A DNA stretch of 64,000 bases, taken from the NCBI RefSeq assembly GCF_000383415.1, contig NZ_KB911258.1, forward strand, positions 1-64,000. The letters run 5' to 3'. Below, piece by piece: positions 43,325 to 51,330 of the stretch. The first letter of the stretch is position 1, and the number at the start of each line of letters is the position of its first letter. The notes beneath the pieces were generated by a model that had not been told where the DNA came from, ran no database searches, and worked only from the letters and a program-made list of their open reading frames with translations. Position numbers and translations under genes: made by a program. This DNA comes from Hyphomicrobium zavarzinii ATCC 27496. GTDB lineage: Bacteria; Pseudomonadota; Alphaproteobacteria; Rhizobiales; Hyphomicrobiaceae.

Positions 43325-45622
43325 ATGTCCCGCGCAAAATCACCGTCGAGCAGCGATCTCGTCACGGCTCGCAATGTCGATTTCTCTAACTGCGACCGTG
43401 AGTTAATTCAATATCCCGGTGCTGTGCAAGGTCACGGCGCTATGCTCATCGTGGACGAGCCGGACTTTCGCATCCAGCAGGCGAGCCTCAACTGCAGGGA
43501 AATCATCGGCGTTGATGCAAAGGACCTTCTTGGCAAGTCGATCGCCGATGTGTTCGGCCAACGCGCGCCGGAAATGCTCGAGCGCATGCACCGTATGGCG
43601 CTGGAGTATGGCCCCGTTCATGTCGTGCGCGAAAGCTTCGCCGGCTCGACCAGTGGCGTGAACATCTTCGCCCACCGTTGCGACGGTGTGCTTATTCTCG
43701 AGCTCGAGGCGATTACGAGCGCCACGGAGCCGGCCAGCACGCAGCTCTATTCCGACGTTCGGGAGAGCATCGCGAAGTTGGAAAAAGCCCGGGGGATTCA
43801 GCAATTTCACGACCTTGCCGTAGACCGTATTCGAGCCTTCACGGGATACGACCGCGTCATGGCATACAAGTTCGCGGAAGACGGCAGCGGCCACGTCGTC
43901 GCGGAGGCGAAGCGAGAGGATCTCGAGCCCTATCTTGGCCTGCATTACCCGGCGACCGACATTCCCGCGCCTGCCCGGCGTCTTTTCGGGCTGAGCTGGC
44001 TTCGGCATTTGCCTGACGTCAACTACACCGCCGTCCCCCTCATTCCCGATGTTCACCCCGTCACGGGGCGCCCGATCGACATGAGCTTTTCGATCCTGCG
44101 CAGCGTTTCCGTCATGTACGCCGGATACCTGAAAAATATGGGCGTGCACTCGACGATGGTCATGCCGCTCATGAAGGAAGGGGTGCTGTGGGGATTGATA
44201 TCGGCCATGCATCACAGCGGTCCTCGCCACGTGCCCTACGAGGTCCGCATGGCGGCCGAGTTTCTCTCCCACATGGTTTCGCTGCTCATGGCGGGCAAAG
44301 AGGATTCTGAATTCTACGAAACCCGCTTCCGCATGAGCGCCGTCGCGGACCAATTGGTCGAGGAGGCGCGGCAGGACCCCGACCTTCACAGCTCGCTCGG
44401 ATCTCAGGACCGCAATTTGAACCTTTTGAGCCTGCTTCCGGCGCAAGGAGCGGCTGTAAGCTCGCGCGGGAAGTTGTCCTTGATCGGACTGACGCCGACA
44501 TCCGAGCAGACCGCTGAATTGGTGCGATGGGTTGCCGACCAGAACCTTCCGGTCATTGCCACTGACAGGTTGTCGGAAATCTATCCCGCAGCGGCGGCTT
44601 ACAAGTCCGTGGCGAGTGGCGTCCTTGCAACCCGCCTGGCCGCGCACACCACAGAAATGCTCCTTTGGTTCAGGCCCGAGCATATCGAAATCGTGAATTG
44701 GGCTGGTGACCCGAAAAAGCCGATGCAGATCTGCGAAACGGATGGAGAGGTTAGATTGCAACCTCGCGCTTCGTTTGCGCTGTGGAAGCAGAGCGTCACC
44801 GGCCGGAGCGAGCCATGGCGCAAAGACGAGAAGGATGTTGTCGAGCACCTCCGGCAGGCGCTGATGAGCTCAATAGCGTCCCGCGCCGAGGAGATCGAAC
44901 GCCTCAATCGGCAATTGGCTGATGCGAACGTCGAGCTGGATAGCTTCGCCTATGCGGCATCGCACGATCTCAAGGAGCCCCTCCGGGGTGTGCATCACCT
45001 GGCGAGTTTCCTGAAGCGGGGCGAGCAGGACCAACTCACGGAGGAGGGCCGTCAGCAACTGGATGCGATCCTGCGGCTAACCCGCCGGATGGATGATCTT
45101 ATTGAATCGCTTCTTCAATATTCGCGAACCGGGCGCACCGAGCTGTCGCTTCAGAATGCCGACCTGGATGTGCTGCTCGATGAAACCCTTCTGGCGTGCC
45201 GGCGGTTGATCACTGATACCGCGACGGAAATTCGGCGTGCGGAACAGCTCGGAACTGCGTTGTGCGATGCGGTAAGGCTGAAGGAGGTTTTCGCCAATCT
45301 CATCATTAATGCAATCAAGTACAACGACAAACCAAACCGGATCGTCGAAATCGGCGTAGAGGAGATTGTCGTAGAGGAAGCGCCACGGAAACGGTATTTT
45401 GTGAGAGACAACGGCATCGGTATTACCGACGCGGCCAAGGAACAGATATTCGAGATCTTTCACCGCATGCATGGGCAAGACGAGTTCGGCGGCGGCACAG
45501 GGGCGGGGCTCACGATTGCCCGCCGCACGATTGAGCGTCACGGTGGGAGGCTGTGGGTGGAGTCGTCGGTCGGCGAAGGCTCGACGTTCTTCTTCACTCT
45601 CGGCCCGGAGGCATCCAGATGA
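43325..45622 (+). CDS. bphP: Bacteriophytochrome histidine kinase
   Basis: 765 residues with the PAS-GAF-PHY-kinase order. Cys23 (in FSNCDRELIQYPGAVQGHG) is at the biliverdin-attachment position. The GAF domain has HYPATDIPAPARRLFG (DIP motif) and a PHY domain follows. The phosphoacceptor H-box is YAASHDLKEPLRGVHHL; the ATPase boxes are NLIINAIKYND and VRDNGIGITD. It senses red/far-red light. GAGG lies five bases ahead of the ATG at MSRAKSP. The stop overlaps the response-regulator start (ATGA), so the two are a cognate pair. Confidence 0.95.
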   Translation: MSRAKSPSSSDLVTARNVDFSNCDRELIQYPGAVQGHGAMLIVDEPDFRIQQASLNCREIIGVDAKDLLGKSIADVFGQRAPEMLERMHRMALEYGPVHVVRESFAGSTSGVNIFAHRCDGVLILELEAITSATEPASTQLYSDVRESIAKLEKARGIQQFHDLAVDRIRAFTGYDRVMAYKFAEDGSGHVVAEAKREDLEPYLGLHYPATDIPAPARRLFGLSWLRHLPDVNYTAVPLIPDVHPVTGRPIDMSFSILRSVSVMYAGYLKNMGVHSTMVMPLMKEGVLWGLISAMHHSGPRHVPYEVRMAAEFLSHMVSLLMAGKEDSEFYETRFRMSAVADQLVEEARQDPDLHSSLGSQDRNLNLLSLLPAQGAAVSSRGKLSLIGLTPTSEQTAELVRWVADQNLPVIATDRLSEIYPAAAAYKSVASGVLATRLAAHTTEMLLWFRPEHIEIVNWAGDPKKPMQICETDGEVRLQPRASFALWKQSVTGRSEPWRKDEKDVVEHLRQALMSSIASRAEEIERLNRQLADANVELDSFAYAASHDLKEPLRGVHHLASFLKRGEQDQLTEEGRQQLDAILRLTRRMDDLIESLLQYSRTGRTELSLQNADLDVLLDETLLACRRLITDTATEIRRAEQLGTALCDAVRLKEVFANLIINAIKYNDKPNRIVEIGVEEIVVEEAPRKRYFVRDNGIGITDAAKEQIFEIFHRMHGQDEFGGGTGAGLTIARRTIERHGGRLWVESSVGEGSTFFFTLGPEASR

Positions 45623-46458
45623 CAGCTGGCAAGGGCAAGATCATTTCCATTGAGGACAGTGACACGGATTTCATGGCCCTGAGATTCGCGCTGAAATCCT
45701 CAAAAATCGACGCTGAACTCGAACGCTTCACGACCGGCGGCACCGCCATCAGCCAATTCGGCGCGAGTTGCCCGCTCCAGCGAAAATCGACGCTGATCCT
45801 GCTGGATCTCAATCTGCCTGGTATCGACGGCCGCCAGGTTTTGAAGGCCGTGCGCGATCACGATCCCAAGCGGCAGGTGCCGGTCATCGTGCTCTCGACG
45901 TCGTCCCACCCCCGAGACATCGAGTTCTGTCAGCATGCCGGCGCCGATGCCTATGTCGTGAAGCCGTTCGAGCTGGACGATTGGGAGCGCAAGATCGGGC
46001 CATTGGCGAGCTATTGGCTTGAGAAGGCGTCGCGCACGTCGGCCACCTCCAGCAGCAAAGCCGACTCGCGCACGCCCGGCCACCTCCCGGTTCTGGATCG
46101 CTCGCAGCTGATCCGTGCCATCGAGGCCGAGATCATTCCGAGGCTGCTTTTGGCGCACGGCCATTCGTCCTCCGAAAACGCGGCAGCGGCTCTATCGGAC
46201 GAGATTGCGGAGCTTGCGCGGCTTGCGCTCTCCCAGGACACGGCCGCCGCGACGGCGCTGGTCGAGCGCTTGCAAACTCCCAGCGTAACGCTGGAGATGC
46301 TATTCAAGTCGCACGTCGCACCGGCGGCGCGACTGATCGGAGATCTCTGGAAGGCTGAAATGTGCGCGTTCAGCGAGTTCGAACGCGCATTAACCTGCCT
46401 TCAGGATCTGTTGGTGCAGGTCAATCCGCCCAAAGCCTCCGACGAAACGCTTCACTGA
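45619..46458 (+). CDS. Response regulator fused to a PpaA/AerR-like helical domain
   Basis: 279 residues. Residues 1-140 form a receiver like those paired with phytochromes: acidic pocket IEDSDTDF, phosphoacceptor Asp63 in LILLDLNLPGIDG, and Lys115 in AYVVKPFEL. After a Ser-rich linker, residues ~158-270 parallel the N-terminal helical part of PpaA/AerR. EAEIIPRLLLAH matches EREIVPRLMLGH of the local ppaA product, and HVAPAARLIGDLWKAEMCAF matches LLTPAARLLGERWVDDTADF. The DxHxxG cobalamin domain is absent; the chain stops just after the helical region. A phosphorylation-controlled PpsR partner is inferred. Confidence 0.85.
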   Translation: MTAGKGKIISIEDSDTDFMALRFALKSSKIDAELERFTTGGTAISQFGASCPLQRKSTLILLDLNLPGIDGRQVLKAVRDHDPKRQVPVIVLSTSSHPRDIEFCQHAGADAYVVKPFELDDWERKIGPLASYWLEKASRTSATSSSKADSRTPGHLPVLDRSQLIRAIEAEIIPRLLLAHGHSSSENAAAALSDEIAELARLALSQDTAAATALVERLQTPSVTLEMLFKSHVAPAARLIGDLWKAEMCAFSEFERALTCLQDLLVQVNPPKASDETLH

Positions 46459-46524
46459 CAACTCTCCTGACGATTGCCTTCGTAACACTTGGGTCCCCCT
46501 GGATTCCGGTGACAATGAGTTTGT

Positions 46525-46564
46525 GTTCGGGCGCGCGCGCCCGAACTGGGCGAGCATTTTTTTT
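46525..46564 (+). terminator. Intrinsic terminator after the phytochrome operon
   Basis: A 22-bp perfect palindrome (GTTCGGGCG arms, 9 bp) overlaps a second GCCC/GGGC stem that is followed by GAGCA and eight Ts. It separates the bphP-regulator pair from ispH. Confidence 0.7.
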
Positions 46565-46570
46565 GGCAGG

Positions 46571-46599
46571 TGACGAACGGCGCGCGCCGATGCTATAAA
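46571..46599 (+). promoter_or_regulatory. Putative ispH promoter
   Basis: An extended -10 TGCTATAAA (TATAAA at 46594-46599) with a TGACGA -35-like hexamer 17 bases upstream. It lies so close to the ATG at 46605 that the transcript would be nearly leaderless. A TGTCA-N7-TGACA inverted pair, one base shorter than the PpsR consensus, overlaps the start codon (46606-46622). Confidence 0.4.
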
Positions 46600-46604
46600 A
46601 GCGC

Positions 46605-47588
46605 ATGTCAGAGAAGTTGACACATATAACTGTCATACTATCTAGACCCCGAGGGTTTTGTGCGGGCGTGGTTCGCGCGATTGAGATCGTAGAGCGTGCG
46701 CTCGAGCTCAGCGGACCGCCGGTCTACGTTCGCCACGAGATCGTCCACAACAAGAGTGTCGTCGAGGACCTGCGCGCCCGAGGCGCGATTTTCGTCGATC
46801 GGATCGCTGATATCCCCGAAGGCGCGACGACAGTTTTCAGCGCGCACGGCGTTTCGCCATCCGTGGAGGAGGAGGCCAAGCAGCGTTTTCTCGACGTCGT
46901 CGATGCAACGTGCCCTCTCGTCCGCAAGGTCCATAGTGAGGGACGTCGCTATGTCCAACAGGGCTATGACGTCGTGATGATCGGCCACCGCGGCCACGCC
47001 GAGGTCGAGGGCACGATGGGCCAAATTGGCGTTATGGGGAAAATTCACCTCGTGGAAACGCCGGCGGATGTCGCCGCGATAGACGTCGCGGATGCCACGC
47101 GAGTAGCTTACGTCACGCAGACGACGCTCAGTCTGACCGACGTGAGGCAAACCGTCGAAGCCTTGAAGCGGCGCTTTCCTTCCATCGTCGGGCCGGACAC
47201 CCGTGACATCTGCTTTGCGACGCAGAACCGCCAGGCGGCCATCGCCAGCATCGTCGACCGCATCAACCTGCTTCTCGTCTTAGGTTCGAAAAACAGCTCG
47301 AACGCCAATCGGCTGCGAGAAATCGGCGAGGCGCGGGGTGTGCCTACCTACATGATTGAGGATGCGCTCGCGTTCGATCCGGACTGGCTCAAGGGCGTCC
47401 GTACTGTCGGCGTGACCGCAGGAGCATCGGCGCCGGAGCGGCTGGTGCAGGATCTCGTCGTACGAATGAGCGAGCTGAGATCCGTGAGTGTTGAGGAAAT
47501 GGACGGCCGGAAAGAGACCGTACGATTTCGCCTGCCGGACAGGTTCTTGGATGGAGCCGTGCGGGCGGCGAGCGGCATCGGAAGGTGA
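46605..47588 (+). CDS. ispH: 4-hydroxy-3-methylbut-2-enyl diphosphate reductase
   Basis: 327 residues. The three Fe-S cysteines are in RPRGFCAGVVRAIE, VDATCPLVRKVH and TRDICFATQNRQAA; the MIGHRGHAEVEGTMGQ and LVLGSKNSSNANRL blocks are intact. Last step of the MEP pathway, giving IPP and DMAPP. As part of the photosynthesis cluster, and with dxs downstream, it probably boosts isoprenoid supply for pigments. The ATG lacks an SD; a TTG four codons later is the alternative. Confidence 0.95.
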   Translation: MSEKLTHITVILSRPRGFCAGVVRAIEIVERALELSGPPVYVRHEIVHNKSVVEDLRARGAIFVDRIADIPEGATTVFSAHGVSPSVEEEAKQRFLDVVDATCPLVRKVHSEGRRYVQQGYDVVMIGHRGHAEVEGTMGQIGVMGKIHLVETPADVAAIDVADATRVAYVTQTTLSLTDVRQTVEALKRRFPSIVGPDTRDICFATQNRQAAIASIVDRINLLLVLGSKNSSNANRLREIGEARGVPTYMIEDALAFDPDWLKGVRTVGVTAGASAPERLVQDLVVRMSELRSVSVEEMDGRKETVRFRLPDRFLDGAVRAASGIGR

Positions 47589-47593
47589 CAGGC

Positions 47594-48619
47594 ATGGCGA
47601 AGACCTATCCGTTCTCTGCGATCCTCGGTCAGGAGGAAATGAAACGCGCGCTCATGATAGCGGCCGTCGATCCCGCAATCGGGGGAGTCTTGATTTTCGG
47701 CGATCGCGGAACGGGCAAATCGACGGCTGTTCGTGCGCTGGCCGAGCTGCTGCCGCCGATGCTCGCCACCGCTGGCTGTCGTTACCATTGCGATCCTGAC
47801 GCCAACGGATCAGGGTGTGCCGAATGTCAGGAGCGCCGGCAGGATGAGCCGCTCAAGAGCGAGATCATATCCGTTCCCGTCGTCGACCTTCCGCTCGGCG
47901 CGACGGAAGATCGGATCGTCGGAGCGCTCGATCTCGAACGGGCACTGACGCAGGGCGTCAAGTCTTTTGAGCCGGGACTGCTCGCGCGGGCGAACCGGGG
48001 ATTTCTCTACATCGATGAAGTCAATCTGCTTGAAGATCACATTGTCGACCTCCTGCTCGACGCCGCGGCGTCCGGAGAGAATGTCGTCGAGCGCGAGGGC
48101 CTGAGCATTCGCCATCCGGCACGGTTCGTGCTGGTCGGCAGCGGCAATCCCGAGGAAGGAGAGTTGCGGCCCCAATTGCTCGATCGCTTTGGTCTTTGCG
48201 TGGAGGCGGTGACGCCGGAGGACGTGGAGACGCGTGTCGAGATCGTCCGCAGGCGCGATGCCTTCGAACGCGATGGATCCACGTTCCTCGCGGCTTGGCA
48301 GTCTCAAACGGATGAGCTGCGGCGCGGGATCGTGGCTGCTCGCGAGAGACTGCATGCGGTTTACGTCGGCGACGCGATCCTGCGGCAGGCATCCCAGCTC
48401 TGCGTGCGAGTCGGCGCGGACGGGTTGCGCGGAGAGTTGACGATCGTGCGCGCTGCGCGGGCGCTGGCGGCGCTGCAAGGTAATCATGCCGTGGTCGTGG
48501 AGCACGTCCGCGAGGTCGCGCCAGCAGCATTGCGGCATCGGCTGCGTCGCGACCCGCTCGACGAAAGCGCTTCGACGGTGCGCATCGGCCGTGCGATCGA
48601 GGAAAACTTCAGAGCGTGA
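47594..48619 (+). CDS. bchI: Magnesium chelatase subunit I
   Basis: 341 residues from MAKTYPFSAILGQEEMKRAL. Walker A GDRGTGKSTAVRAL, Walker B GFLYIDEVNLLEDHIVDLL, and sensor region GSGNPEEGELRPQLLDRFG. An AAA+ ATPase driving Mg insertion with BchD and BchH. A GTG three codons upstream, overlapping the ispH stop, is also possible. Confidence 0.95.
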   Translation: MAKTYPFSAILGQEEMKRALMIAAVDPAIGGVLIFGDRGTGKSTAVRALAELLPPMLATAGCRYHCDPDANGSGCAECQERRQDEPLKSEIISVPVVDLPLGATEDRIVGALDLERALTQGVKSFEPGLLARANRGFLYIDEVNLLEDHIVDLLLDAAASGENVVEREGLSIRHPARFVLVGSGNPEEGELRPQLLDRFGLCVEAVTPEDVETRVEIVRRRDAFERDGSTFLAAWQSQTDELRRGIVAARERLHAVYVGDAILRQASQLCVRVGADGLRGELTIVRAARALAALQGNHAVVVEHVREVAPAALRHRLRRDPLDESASTVRIGRAIEENFRA

Positions 48620-48623
48620 GGCC

Positions 48624-50366
48624 ATGGCGGGCGAGGCAGTCAACGCGGATTACGATGCTGCGTTCGCCGCGGCTCTTCTCGCTGTCGATCCAGTGGGCCT
48701 TCGCGGTCTCGTCCTCAGGGGACCGCCCGGTCCCAAGAGAGAGCACTGGTTGGCGCATTTCGGCTCGCTCCAGTCTGATCGATCGCGCGTCACACGACTG
48801 CCGGTTCACGCGACGTCGGCCCGGCTTCTTGGAGGACTCGACCTGGCGGCGACGCTTGCAGCCGGGCGGCCTCTTTTCGAGCGCGGCCTGCTTGCCGCAG
48901 CCGACGGCGGGACCCTTCTGATCGGGTCCGCGGAGCGTCTCGACCGCCACGCAGCGTCGCTGCTCTCGTCTGCTCTCGATCGCCGTGAGTTCGTCGTCGA
49001 ACGCGATGGTTTTACGGAGAGACATTCTGCATCGTTCGCGGTTGTCGCCTTCGATGAAAGTTTGGACGACGATGAGGGGGTGCCTGCAACCTTGTCCGAT
49101 AGACTGGCGATGATTTGCAGTCACGATGATCGCGCGCCGCTAACCGCAGCGAGCTGGACGATCGACGATGTGGCGCAAGCGAGGTTGCGCCTTGAGGTTG
49201 TGCACATCGGAGACGAATGGCTGCGCACGTTGGACGAGGTCGCGGCCCAGTTTGGCGTGAGGTCGCTTCACGTTTTTTCGTCGGCGGTCCGCGTCGCCCG
49301 GTGTAGCGCCGCGCTCGCGGGCCGCACGCAGGTTTGTGAAGACGACGTCGCTGCGGCTGCGCGCCTCGTCATTGGTCCGCGTGCAATCGTACTGCCGGTC
49401 GAAGGGACGCCGGACCGGCCGGAGCAGGAAAGTGCTGGCGACCAGCCACGGCCCGACGACACCGATCCCTCAAGCAGTTCCTCCGCACGGGATATGATCG
49501 TTGCGGCAGCGAAGTCCGCTCTTCCTCCCGGTCTTCTAAGCAGCCTGGACAATGGCACTTCGAGCAAGCGGTCCCTGCGATCCGGCCGCGCAGGACAGCC
49601 GATAAAAGCAACGCGCCGGGGTCGTCCTGCCGGCATACGCGCCGGGCGCTGGGACCGTAACGCGCGTCTCAACATATTCGAGACGTTACGCGCCGCCGCG
49701 CCATGGCAGAAGATCAGGCGAAAAACCTCTCCAGGGTCCCGTCGCATTCTTGTCAGGCCGGACGACTTTCGCGTCACAAGGCTGAAACACAAATCCGAAA
49801 CCGCTGTTATTTTTGTGGTCGACGCCTCTGGATCGACGGCCATCGCCCGTCTGGCCGAGGCGAAGGGTGCGATTGAACTCCTGCTGGCGCATTGCTACGT
49901 CCGTCGAGACCAGGTGGCCTTGATCGCCTTCGGGGGGCGCGGCACCGATCTTCTGCTGCCTCCAACGAGATCGCTGACAAAGGCCCGGCGGGATTTGTCG
50001 GATCTGCCTGGCGGAGGCGGAACGCCGCTGGCGTCGGGCATCTGCGCAGCTGGAAAGCTTGCTGCACAGGTTCGTCGCAGAGGGCAGTCCCCGTTGCTGA
50101 TTTTGCTGACCGACGGGCGCGCAAATCTGGCGATCGATGGAACCGCGGACCGGCCGCGCGCTATGTCGGATGCCCTGGCAGCCGCGGCGGCGATCAAGTC
50201 CGGTAACGTGCCCGGCATTCTGATCGACACGTCGAACCGTCGTGCAAGCGAGCCGGCTCAGCGGGTTGCCGAAGCTCTGGGCGCGCGATATCTGCCGCTG
50301 CCGCACGGAGATGCCGAGACGCTTTCGCAGGCCGTACGCCATCACGCCCGCCGGAGCGGACTGTGA
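48624..50366 (+). CDS. bchD: Magnesium chelatase subunit D
   Basis: 580 residues. A degenerate AAA+ N-terminal half without Walker A (RGPPGPKREHW) is followed by an acidic Ser/Asp-rich linker (RPDDTDPSSSSS). A von Willebrand A domain with the MIDAS motif FVVDASGSTAIARL and the LPGGGGTPLASG loop ends the protein. It bridges BchI and BchH. It starts four bases after the bchI stop and is coupled to bchO. Confidence 0.95.
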   Translation: MAGEAVNADYDAAFAAALLAVDPVGLRGLVLRGPPGPKREHWLAHFGSLQSDRSRVTRLPVHATSARLLGGLDLAATLAAGRPLFERGLLAAADGGTLLIGSAERLDRHAASLLSSALDRREFVVERDGFTERHSASFAVVAFDESLDDDEGVPATLSDRLAMICSHDDRAPLTAASWTIDDVAQARLRLEVVHIGDEWLRTLDEVAAQFGVRSLHVFSSAVRVARCSAALAGRTQVCEDDVAAAARLVIGPRAIVLPVEGTPDRPEQESAGDQPRPDDTDPSSSSSARDMIVAAAKSALPPGLLSSLDNGTSSKRSLRSGRAGQPIKATRRGRPAGIRAGRWDRNARLNIFETLRAAAPWQKIRRKTSPGSRRILVRPDDFRVTRLKHKSETAVIFVVDASGSTAIARLAEAKGAIELLLAHCYVRRDQVALIAFGGRGTDLLLPPTRSLTKARRDLSDLPGGGGTPLASGICAAGKLAAQVRRRGQSPLLILLTDGRANLAIDGTADRPRAMSDALAAAAAIKSGNVPGILIDTSNRRASEPAQRVAEALGARYLPLPHGDAETLSQAVRHHARRSGL

Positions 50367-51268
50367 CAGCCCCCCTCGATTGGCAGCGCGACGGCCGTGA
50401 CTGGCCTAACCGCGATGCCAGCAGTTTCGTCTCGGCGGGAGGGCTCGTCTGGCATGTGCAAATGATGGGGGCCGGCCCGACGCTGCTTTTGATCCATGGC
50501 ACAGGCGCGTCCACACATTCGCTGCGCAAGATCATGACGTTGCTGGCCCGACAGTTCACGGTAATCGCCCCTGATTTGCCCGGTCACGGGTTTACGGCTG
50601 TGCCAGCCGATGCAACTGGACTGAGCCTCCCCGCGATGGCAGGGGGCATTGGCAAGTTGATGCGCAAGCTGGGCGCAGAGCCCGTTCTAGCGGCGGGTCA
50701 TTCGGCGGGGGCGGCGATCCTGATCCGCGCGGCTCTGGACGGAGAGATCAAGCCCGCGAGCATCGTGAGCATCAACGGCGCGTTGCTCCCGTTCAGGACA
50801 CCGGTCGGGCGGCTCTTTTCACCGATTGCCCGGATGATGGCGCTGTCGCCCGTCGTGCGACACATCATGGCGTGGCGCGCTCAAAGCCCGTCCGCGGTGG
50901 AGCGCGTGCTACGCGGAACAGGCTCGAAGCCGTCACGTGAGGACGTGGCGTTCTATAGTCGTCTGTTTGGCAATCCGGGACACGTCCAGTCGGCACTCGG
51001 CATGATGGCGAGCTGGGATCTCGACAGCCTGGTCAGCGACATGCACCGCCTCGGCCCGGAGCTCGTGCTCGTCGTTGGAGAGGATGATCGCGCGATTTCT
51101 CCTGCGGATGCGGAAGGAGCCGCGTCTCTCGCGCCGTCGGCTCGCATCGTGAGAGTCGCAGGCGCCGGACACCTCGCGCACGAGGAGAAGCCCGAAGAGA
51201 TCGCGGAAATTGTAGTCGAAACGGCAATGCGGTTGTCGCTTCTGAGCCCTCCGGCGCGAAATGCGTGA
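50363..51268 (+). CDS. bchO: BchO alpha/beta hydrolase
   Basis: 301 residues from a GTG overlapping the bchD stop (GTGA). Alpha/beta-hydrolase features are LLLIHGTGASTHSLR, the nucleophile elbow GHSAGAAIL, and a late VAGAGHLAHEEKPEE histidine loop. BchO regularly follows bchID and is thought to assist Mg chelation or porphyrin handling; the exact reaction is not established. Confidence 0.92.
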   Translation: MTAPLDWQRDGRDWPNRDASSFVSAGGLVWHVQMMGAGPTLLLIHGTGASTHSLRKIMTLLARQFTVIAPDLPGHGFTAVPADATGLSLPAMAGGIGKLMRKLGAEPVLAAGHSAGAAILIRAALDGEIKPASIVSINGALLPFRTPVGRLFSPIARMMALSPVVRHIMAWRAQSPSAVERVLRGTGSKPSREDVAFYSRLFGNPGHVQSALGMMASWDLDSLVSDMHRLGPELVLVVGEDDRAISPADAEGAASLAPSARIVRVAGAGHLAHEEKPEEIAEIVVETAMRLSLLSPPARNA

Positions 51269-51284
51269 TTTCCCGCCAAGACGG

Positions 51285-51313
51285 TTGCGAATAATGTAAT
51301 TACAGTATTTAAT
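51285..51313 (+). promoter_or_regulatory. Putative crtI promoter, near-leaderless
   Basis: TTGCGA (51285-51290), 17-base spacer, TTTAAT (51308-51313). Initiation would be expected near 51320, within a couple of bases of the crtI ATG at 51322. There is no SD in the gap. Confidence 0.45.
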
Positions 51314-51330
51314 GTCAAACTATGTTGACA
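51313..51330. promoter_or_regulatory. PpsR/CrtJ-type operator at crtI start
   Basis: Exact TGT-N12-ACA. It overlaps both the predicted -10 and the crtI ATG, so bound PpsR would cover the initiation site itself. Confidence 0.85.

Noticed and set aside
46618-46635. TGACACATATAACTGTCA near the ispH start as a PpsR site
   Set aside because: The half-sites are in inverted order (ACA...TGT), opposite to the PpsR consensus.
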